Part shown: in pieces, positions 42,157-47,230 of the stretch
Layout of the letters: each line of letters opens with the position of its first letter
Position numbering within the stretch: position 1 is the first letter of the stretch
IMG/VR virus record: IMGVR_UViG_3300025671_000110
Coordinates: 1-47,230 of that record
Reading direction: 5' to 3' (one strand)
DNA length: 47,230 nucleotides
DNA from: a virus
Made by a program: the position numbers and the translations under genes
The notes under the pieces: model-generated
The model's input: the letters and a program-made list of their open reading frames with translations, nothing else
Told to the model about the DNA's origin: nothing
Database searches by the model: none

Positions 42157-42185
42157 ATTTTACTACAATTAAGCCGCCATGTCAA
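42157..42185 (-). promoter_or_regulatory. Strong sigma-70-like leftward promoter
   Basis: Read leftward: TTGACA (42185-42180), 17 bases, TAAAAT (42162-42157), then an AAAGGAG site and the ATG of the 41922-42125 gene. The -35 is perfect and the -10 matches at five of six. It would drive the glycosyltransferase pair and the small terminase. The -35 and spacer lie over the 3' end of the gene at 42169. Confidence 0.72.
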
Positions 42186-42681
42186 CAAGTATTTTATCAA
42201 AGTCAACTAGTTCTTTTTGTTCTGCAACAAAACATCTCTTCATAAATTTAGGTGGAAGGATATATCTTTCTGGTTTGAAAAACTCTTTTGCATCCATTCC
42301 ACCTACGATTGTGTATGCTCCATATTCACCAGTAACAAGAACAAGAAGATCAATAGCTGGATTCTTTTTGTATGATATTAATCTTCCTGTCTTGTACCTT
42401 GTGTGTTTAATATCTATGGATACACCTTTATAAATGATGTCTCCGGGGTCTGTGCCACGGTCAATAGAGAAATCACCACCAAGAAAGATTAGTTCTGGAT
42501 AAACATTTAGGTACTTACATACAGCAAGTTCTGTCATGTATCCTTCCCAATCTATCTTGGCTTGATCCTGTGTCTTATCCACTATGCTTGGTGAATCCTG
42601 TCCATTAAACATATTACGTCTATGAACTGCACAGGCTTTTGCTACGGCCTTTTCTCTATCTGTAAGCTGTATGTTTATCAT
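42169..42681 (-). CDS. Putative PD-(D/E)XK-fold nuclease
   Basis: The 170-residue protein has a helical N-terminus with DWEGYMTELAVCKYL (Glu-46 or Glu-51) and the strand pair DPGDIIYKGVSIDIKHTRYK. The latter provides Asp-81 and the D90-x-K92 pair expected of PD-(D/E)XK nucleases. The rest is less clear. It overlaps the ribonucleotide reductase gene by 4 bases (ATGA). Breakdown of host DNA, which would feed nucleotides to the reductase, is a reasonable inference; a non-catalytic relative cannot be excluded. Confidence 0.65.
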   Translation of the reverse strand: MINIQLTDREKAVAKACAVHRRNMFNGQDSPSIVDKTQDQAKIDWEGYMTELAVCKYLNVYPELIFLGGDFSIDRGTDPGDIIYKGVSIDIKHTRYKTGRLISYKKNPAIDLLVLVTGEYGAYTIVGGMDAKEFFKPERYILPPKFMKRCFVAEQKELVDFDKILVDMAA

Positions 42682-44603
42682 GCCGCACTTAGATCCACGA
42701 TTTCACATACACCTGCAGTACAGGCTAGTTCACGTCCACCTGATGTGGTGTCTTCCTTTTCAAACTCAGGAAGCAAAGACCAGTCCACATTCTTAGGCAT
42801 CTTAGCTACCAGTTCTTTATACGTTTCAGCATCGATATCCTGATAAGGTGCTTGCTGATATGTATGTTCACTGAATGGTAAGAAGCTAATACCAGATACT
42901 TCATCGAAGTGTTTGTATACCCAAGCACCTACTTCCATCCATTCATTTTCCTTTACAGAAATAGTAACTGATGGTTTATGTTCACACCAATGACGCTGGT
43001 ATAATAGCCACAGTTCAAGCTGTTCAATAGCAGTCATACCTGTACGTGTCACTGCATTCTTAGGTGACTTCATTGGAAAGCTAAACACTGTAGTACTATC
43101 TGGTTTAGTTACGTCTGGTTCATTAATGATACCTTGAGACTTCATAAACTCTGTCAATGGGTCTTTGTTATCGCCACGAACAGTACGAATGTAGTACGGA
43201 TTGTGACGTGCATGAATACCTGATGCACTATCTACTAACTGAGACACAGTACCACTAGGCTTTACACAAGTAATGGCAGTTGATTGACTAATGCCAAGCT
43301 GTTGTGCCATAGATTTGTTAGCTTCAATAGCTGTAACACGGAGCATCTCAAGCGTGTCAGCCACTTCTTTACCTTTATGAAGTATTGCACAGTCCATGAT
43401 GCCTGTAAGAGACACGCCAAGTAGACGTTCTTCTTCCGTGTTCTGCTTCCAGATCTTACGGAGATACTTGAAGTTAGTCAGCGTAGCTTGGAATGTGCCA
43501 AGGATAGTTGCAAGACGTACCTTTTCTTTCAATGATAGAAGAGTATCAGTCTCACGTGCTACAACCTCTGACAGATTACAGAACTGATAAGGACGTAGGA
43601 TGATTTCAGAACATGGGTTACAACCAAAGTCCTGATCAGCGTCACGTCTACCATTCTTAGCTGCTTGCTTCTTGGATGATTCACGGTTGAAGATGCCACG
43701 TTCACCTGACTTACTGTCGTACAGTGACAACCATTCACGCATGAATGTACCCATCTCTGGCTTCTGCTTGTAGGCCACAGAGTTATTAGCCAACGCACGT
43801 TGACCTTCATTCTCCCACCACTGGCCTGACTTAGCATGAGCCATCTGATCATCGTTAAGATTAGACAAGCTGATCAAAGCTGAACGGCGTACACCACCAA
43901 CGACTACCACTTCACCAATCTTACACATGATGTCATGGCATTCAATAGGATATAGCCTACGTCCTGCCGCACCCTTAAACTTCTCAATACAGAAGTTAAA
44001 CAATTCGATCAGCGGTTGTGGGCCAGATGCACGTCCACCAAAAGTCTTTAGCCTTGCACCTGCAGGACGTACTTCTGATACATCGAACTTAGGAATCTGA
44101 CCAGTGTACAGCATAGCAATCAGTTCTTTCAATGACTTAGCCCAACCCGGACGACTATCACCTACTTTAATTACTGTGTCTGTGGTATGGAATTCCTCAT
44201 TCACTACAGGAAGTTTCTCAATGTTGTGTCGTTCCACAGAGAAGCCGACACCTGTACCACACATAAGGATATACATAGTTTCGTCAAATGCACGTGGACT
44301 ATCCACTGGTACATAAGAACAATTATATCCACCTACATGACAACGTTCCAATGCAGGGCCGCTGGTCATCAGTGAACGCATACTTGGCATAATAGATTGG
44401 TTTAATACTGCTTCTTCTAGTTCAGATCTTAAACTGTCAGATAGCTTGTAATTATTATTCCTAGCCAAGTGACTAGCCATATAATCAAAATATCTTGATA
44501 CGGTTTCATTCCATGTTTCTCGTCTTTGTTCATCTTCTTTCCACCTTGCATAACGTGATAGGGCTATAAAATTTTGATAGTCTGTAGGTAAATGGTTATT
44601 CAT
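42678..44603 (-). CDS. Ribonucleotide reductase, class II (B12-dependent), monomeric type
   Basis: Choosing the ATG at 44601-44603 with an AGAAAGGAAG site gives 641 residues starting MNNHLPTDYQNFIALSRYAR. It resembles the monomeric adenosylcobalamin-dependent ribonucleoside triphosphate reductase. YNCSY (Cys-95) and FCNLSE (Cys-342) supply the reducible disulfide, and GCNPCSEII (Cys-331) supplies the radical cysteine. KPSGTVSQLVDSASGIHARH follows, and ACTAGVCEI at the C-terminus gives the shuttle cysteines. It makes deoxynucleotides for phage replication without oxygen or a second subunit, but needs cobalamin from the host. A candidate promoter lies upstream. Confidence 0.92.
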   Translation of the reverse strand: MNNHLPTDYQNFIALSRYARWKEDEQRRETWNETVSRYFDYMASHLARNNNYKLSDSLRSELEEAVLNQSIMPSMRSLMTSGPALERCHVGGYNCSYVPVDSPRAFDETMYILMCGTGVGFSVERHNIEKLPVVNEEFHTTDTVIKVGDSRPGWAKSLKELIAMLYTGQIPKFDVSEVRPAGARLKTFGGRASGPQPLIELFNFCIEKFKGAAGRRLYPIECHDIMCKIGEVVVVGGVRRSALISLSNLNDDQMAHAKSGQWWENEGQRALANNSVAYKQKPEMGTFMREWLSLYDSKSGERGIFNRESSKKQAAKNGRRDADQDFGCNPCSEIILRPYQFCNLSEVVARETDTLLSLKEKVRLATILGTFQATLTNFKYLRKIWKQNTEEERLLGVSLTGIMDCAILHKGKEVADTLEMLRVTAIEANKSMAQQLGISQSTAITCVKPSGTVSQLVDSASGIHARHNPYYIRTVRGDNKDPLTEFMKSQGIINEPDVTKPDSTTVFSFPMKSPKNAVTRTGMTAIEQLELWLLYQRHWCEHKPSVTISVKENEWMEVGAWVYKHFDEVSGISFLPFSEHTYQQAPYQDIDAETYKELVAKMPKNVDWSLLPEFEKEDTTSGGRELACTAGVCEIVDLSAA

Positions 44604-44638
44604 ATGTCGCTTCCTTTCTGAATAGTGAATAAGACTCA

Positions 44639-44667
44639 AGTGTACCACAACAGGGTCACAGTTGCAA
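44639..44667 (-). promoter_or_regulatory. Candidate leftward promoter before the ribonucleotide reductase
   Basis: Read leftward: TTGCAA (44667-44662), 17 bases, TACACT (44644-44639) in the 68-base gap. Each hexamer matches consensus at four positions. Confidence 0.42.
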
Positions 44668-44671
44668 TAAT

Positions 44672-44998
44672 CTAATGCCCTAAAACTGCATTAATTCTTT
44701 TGCGAACATACTCTACTTCACCAGATTTAAGAACCTTGAAAGCAAAGTCACGCATATAAGAAGGATCAACGCCAGCATAGTCACAGACTACGGTGAAGTC
44801 TTCTGAAGTTACTCCGACTGATGCAAAGAACCAAGCAACTGCCCGATCTCTTTCAAGCACAGATGAATCTGGTTCACCCATGTATGAAGGTTTCGTGGCA
44901 TCAAGCAGTGCTTGTAGTATAACGCAGAGGAACAACGTCTTCTCAGGCGTTGTAACCTCATTGATTATTTCATCTATTACTATTTCTTCTTTTTTCAT
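44672..44998 (-). CDS. Conserved hypothetical phage protein
   Basis: The 108-residue protein contains TLFLCVILQALLDATKPSYM, VLERDRAVAWFFASVGVTSE and VCDYAGVDPSYMRDFAFKVL. This set (FLxVILQAxLDAT...ERDRAxAWFxxSVGV...AGVxP) is shared by proteins in replication modules of several alphaproteobacterial phages, as I remember it. The C-terminal part looks like a helix-turn-helix (DYAGVDPSYMRDFA). DNA binding is inference. It overlaps the resolvase gene by 29 bases. Confidence 0.78.
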   Translation of the reverse strand: MKKEEIVIDEIINEVTTPEKTLFLCVILQALLDATKPSYMGEPDSSVLERDRAVAWFFASVGVTSEDFTVVCDYAGVDPSYMRDFAFKVLKSGEVEYVRKRINAVLGH

Positions 44999-45392
44999 TC
45001 AGCCATTCTATTGGTATACCTTCGCCTTGCTTACAGTATTTGAAGTCATACTTCTCACACCAATCGGCATAGGTCATCTTACCACCTTTGTATAGTTTAC
45101 GATTAGGATTATCAAATACAAATCTAATGTCATAGTCAGAACCATACTGGTCACGAATAAACAGATGTTTCTTTCTATCTTCCAACATAAACCTGCCCTT
45201 GACTTCAAGTATGACACCATTAGGTAAGATAAAATCAGGAATGTATTTTTTATCTTCAGTCCATACATAACTGATTGGATCAGTCTCATACTTGAAATCA
45301 ATCTTGTGTTTGATTAACACAGTGGCAGTATTATATTCTGAATTAGATCTGTACTTATGATCTATGTCACGCTTTCTTCTTTTATGCGGCAT
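44970..45392 (-). CDS. T7 endonuclease I-like Holliday junction resolvase
   Basis: From the ATG at 45390-45392 the protein has 140 residues. It carries YIPDFILPNGVILEVKGR, with Asp-53, Glu-63 and Lys-65 spaced exactly as Asp-55, Glu-65 and Lys-67 of T7 gp3. Glu-19 corresponds to Glu-20. DRKKHLFIRDQYGSDYDIRF, KLYKGGKMTYADWCEKY and IPIEWLNE also match. It resolves branched replication and recombination DNA before packaging. A TTG start five residues earlier is possible. It overlaps the next gene upstream by 11 bases. Confidence 0.93.
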   Translation of the reverse strand: MPHKRRKRDIDHKYRSNSEYNTATVLIKHKIDFKYETDPISYVWTEDKKYIPDFILPNGVILEVKGRFMLEDRKKHLFIRDQYGSDYDIRFVFDNPNRKLYKGGKMTYADWCEKYDFKYCKQGEGIPIEWLNEKRRNSNR

Positions 45393-46248
45393 CAGTAATC
45401 TCTTCAACGTTAGGTGTCTTTGCTACCTGTACTAGGTGACGGACACCATTAGAGTATTGAAAAGATCTAATGCCTGTACCACCATTAGCATCGTCCCAGC
45501 ATTTAAACTTGTATGGACAAAACACACATCCAATAGCAAGCTTCATATTACCAGATGTGCCATCAGGCTCTGGTTGGTAACAACGTTCAGGTGGTGTTGA
45601 AGAAGAAACCATGCTCTTAACATTCCGAATACGTTCAGATGCATTGATCATATGTACAGGCTGTACTTCCATTAGTGCAAGATCTGCAGATGATTTATCA
45701 ATAGCAAAGAATGCAGCTTTGTTGTCGTTACCTGCTTCAGCATATCCACTGATCTGAGCAATGTATCCGAAAGGATCATCAGAATGTAGTGTTCCTTCCT
45801 TAAACTTCTTAAAGGCGTATGGAGAAGCAGACTTGATATCTACAAGGACACCATCAATACGACAGTCTTTGTGTCCCTTGATACCTTCAACCTCAACTTC
45901 CTCTTGTTTCTCTGTCACAGTGTGACCAGCCAGTTCTGTCAATGCAATCAACAGGGCTTCTAGGATATCTCCATATAGAAACTTGATACGAGTTTGACCG
46001 TTGATCATTTCCGCTTCAACATCTTCCTGCATATCATACCACAGTTGGCGATTAGGTTTACCTACCTGTGACATACGCAGTCTTGGTTTTCTTTTTTCTG
46101 TTGATGGTTCTGATAATGCCTTGCGAAGAATCGAAGACATTTCACTACCAAAGTTATGTAGAATATCTCTGTTCTGCACAGACGAAACGTTTGTACCATT
46201 CTCAAGAAGACTATATATGTCTTCAATAAGTGTATCTATCTTTTTCAT
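45382..46248 (-). CDS. Cas4/RecB-like exonuclease with likely iron-sulfur cluster
   Basis: The 288-residue protein has the PD-(D/E)XK core of RecB-type nucleases: CRIDGVLVDIKSAS (Asp-132, Asp-137, Lys-139) and GYIAQISGYAEA (Gln-165, Tyr-169). The C-terminal cysteines GCVFCPYKFKCW (241, 244, 250) with Cys-223 or Cys-129 would bind an iron-sulfur cluster as in Cas4 and AddB. Role: end processing in phage recombination or replication. No Cas genes or array are present, so a CRISPR link is not suggested. It shares one base with the gene at 46248. Confidence 0.85.
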   Translation of the reverse strand: MKKIDTLIEDIYSLLENGTNVSSVQNRDILHNFGSEMSSILRKALSEPSTEKRKPRLRMSQVGKPNRQLWYDMQEDVEAEMINGQTRIKFLYGDILEALLIALTELAGHTVTEKQEEVEVEGIKGHKDCRIDGVLVDIKSASPYAFKKFKEGTLHSDDPFGYIAQISGYAEAGNDNKAAFFAIDKSSADLALMEVQPVHMINASERIRNVKSMVSSSTPPERCYQPEPDGTSGNMKLAIGCVFCPYKFKCWDDANGGTGIRSFQYSNGVRHLVQVAKTPNVEEITDAA

Positions 46249-46562
46249 TACGATAGTTCCTTTCTGGTTTGTTCGTTAATAAGCTTGGCTAAATACCACT
46301 GTGCTTTCTGTAGATCTTCCATACCATTCTTATATCTATATCTCCAAAGATATTTAATTATGTTTCCTTGAAGATAATACTCAAAGCCATCACCACAAGC
46401 CGCTTCGATAGCTTCAATACATTCTATACCTGAAGCATTGTAATGTGGTGGATGGTCTACCATATCCACATCTGATTGCTTGTTAGCTTGAACAGTTTTG
46501 GTATGCATCCACTGATCATTTAGTTCAGCTTGTTTAGCTTTCATAAAATCTTCATGTCTCAT
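46248..46562 (-). CDS. DUF3310 family protein
   Basis: The 104-residue protein contains VDHPPHYNASGIECIEAIEA, YYLQGNIIKYLWRYRYKNGM and DLQKAQWYLAKLI. This is the complete signature of DUF3310, a small protein in the early genes of many phages, sometimes called a nucleotide kinase-like protein without firm evidence. An AGAAGGAG ribosome site precedes the ATG. Confidence 0.9.
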   Translation of the reverse strand: MRHEDFMKAKQAELNDQWMHTKTVQANKQSDVDMVDHPPHYNASGIECIEAIEAACGDGFEYYLQGNIIKYLWRYRYKNGMEDLQKAQWYLAKLINEQTRKELS

Positions 46563-46582
46563 AAAGATGCTCCTTCTGTTTA

Positions 46583-46623
46583 TTTAAAAGATGCTGGCGT
46601 ACCCACCGCTAACACAAGCCAGC
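46583..46623 (-). terminator. Possible leftward terminator or processing hairpin after the SSB gene
   Basis: GCTGGC (46593-46598) and GCCAGC (46618-46623) pair over a loop of about 19 bases. Read leftward they are followed by ATCTTTTAAA. The large loop makes it a weak terminator at best. Confidence 0.35.
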
Positions 46624-46668
46624 CCACAGACATTAACTAAATGTTCTGCTCCCGATTGATGTTGTTAC

Positions 46669-47157
46669 TTAGGCTGCTGACGAAACACCAAAGTTAATGT
46701 CATCGTCATCGAAGGAAGCGTCTTCTGCATTGTAGCCGCCGGGAACAACATCAAAGTCATCGGCATCATCCTTGCCACCATAGGCCACAAGATTTACTAC
46801 CTGTACAGCTTGAAGATCTGTACCGATTCCTTTGTTACCTGCATATTCCCATTCATAGGTTTTAAACAGGACGTTAACATCGGAACCATTACCAATAAGA
46901 GTACCGTGCATATCACGCTTCTGACCATCCTTCAGTGCTGGTGCAGAATTAACACCACCATCTTTACGATTTACCTTACGCTTGATACTTACAAAGTTAC
47001 CACGGTCATCACCCTTGGATTTAATTTTAAGACCTAGCTTCTTGGCCTTCTCAACTTCACTTTCGTTCAACGAAAGATCAACCTGATAGACAGGCTCATA
47101 AGTTGTGTTAGGTGTTGAGATAGATGCCCAATAAGCTTTTCCTGATAATACTGGCAT
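46669..47157 (-). CDS. Single-stranded DNA-binding protein (T7 gp2.5-like)
   Basis: The 162-residue protein begins MPVLSGKAYWASISTPNTTY and has an OB-fold-type strand pattern (YQVDLSLNESEVEKAKKLGL; GTDLQAVQVVNLVAYGGKDD). It ends in an acidic tail (AEDASFDDDDINFG), the hallmark of phage ssDNA-binding proteins such as T7 gp2.5, which dock partner replication proteins through it. An AAAGGAG ribosome site lies upstream. It is the first leftward gene visible at the right edge; its promoter is probably cut off. Confidence 0.83.
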   Translation of the reverse strand: MPVLSGKAYWASISTPNTTYEPVYQVDLSLNESEVEKAKKLGLKIKSKGDDRGNFVSIKRKVNRKDGGVNSAPALKDGQKRDMHGTLIGNGSDVNVLFKTYEWEYAGNKGIGTDLQAVQVVNLVAYGGKDDADDFDVVPGGYNAEDASFDDDDINFGVSSAA

Positions 47158-47230
47158 AATAAATGCTCCTTTCTTTCTATGTGGTCTTAGCCACTGTTGT
47201 ATGATTTGTGAATTATGACATAGGTAATTA

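Noticed and set aside
45382-46248. CRISPR-related reading of the Cas4-like protein
   Set aside because: No array and no other cas gene are present; such nucleases are common in phage recombination modules.
1-47230. tRNA genes, integrase and attachment sites
   Set aside because: No cloverleaf or TTCGA-type T-loop context, no recombinase gene and no flanking direct repeats were seen by reading both strands.

Overview
The window is a large part of a tailed double-stranded DNA phage genome with AT-leaning composition. Its proteins are of types I associate with marine alphaproteobacterial and uncultured marine phages. There is a large terminase, a long portal, an HK97-fold capsid protein of the Mu gpT kind and P22 gp4- and gp10-like tail proteins. 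I see no tape measure, tail tube or sheath gene, which points to a short-tailed (podovirus-like) virion. I see no rRNA, tRNA, integrase, CRISPR array or insertion sequence.

Layout. Bases 1-318 hold the start of a leftward gene cut by the edge. Bases 319-1100 are the only long non-coding stretch and are dense in structure: two related hairpins, iteron-like repeats, four dyads of the form TGTCA-N6-TGACA, an AT-rich tract and a further hairpin. From 1101 to 38428 nearly everything reads rightward as a tightly packed late block. It runs from terminase, portal and GroES-like protein through scaffold-like protein and capsid to a terminator/promoter pair. A head-tail adaptor follows, then an island of small, very basic proteins, a gp4-like adaptor, fibres, a gp10-like protein, ejection-type proteins and a lysis region with lysozyme and a three-helix holin.

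From 47157 down to 38363 genes read leftward: ssDNA-binding protein, DUF3310, Cas4/RecB-like nuclease, T7 endonuclease I-like resolvase, a conserved small protein, class II ribonucleotide reductase and a third PD-(D/E)XK-like protein. A strong promoter-like sequence then precedes two surface-sugar-type enzymes, one of them a glycosyltransferase/methyltransferase/DUF115 fusion. The small terminase subunit comes last. The two blocks meet tail to tail, with the small terminase and holin genes overlapping by 66 bases on opposite strands. Polymerase, primase and helicase genes are not in the window and may lie beyond an edge.

The most unusual material is of two kinds. One is the 319-1100 control region, where two hairpins keep pairing although their outer arms differ in sequence. 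The other is a set of short C-terminal tags, GG[RSK][IV] followed by CSHNRLY or GCGKALRGYGKAMK. They recur on otherwise dissimilar small basic virion-region proteins and are conserved as protein despite different codons.
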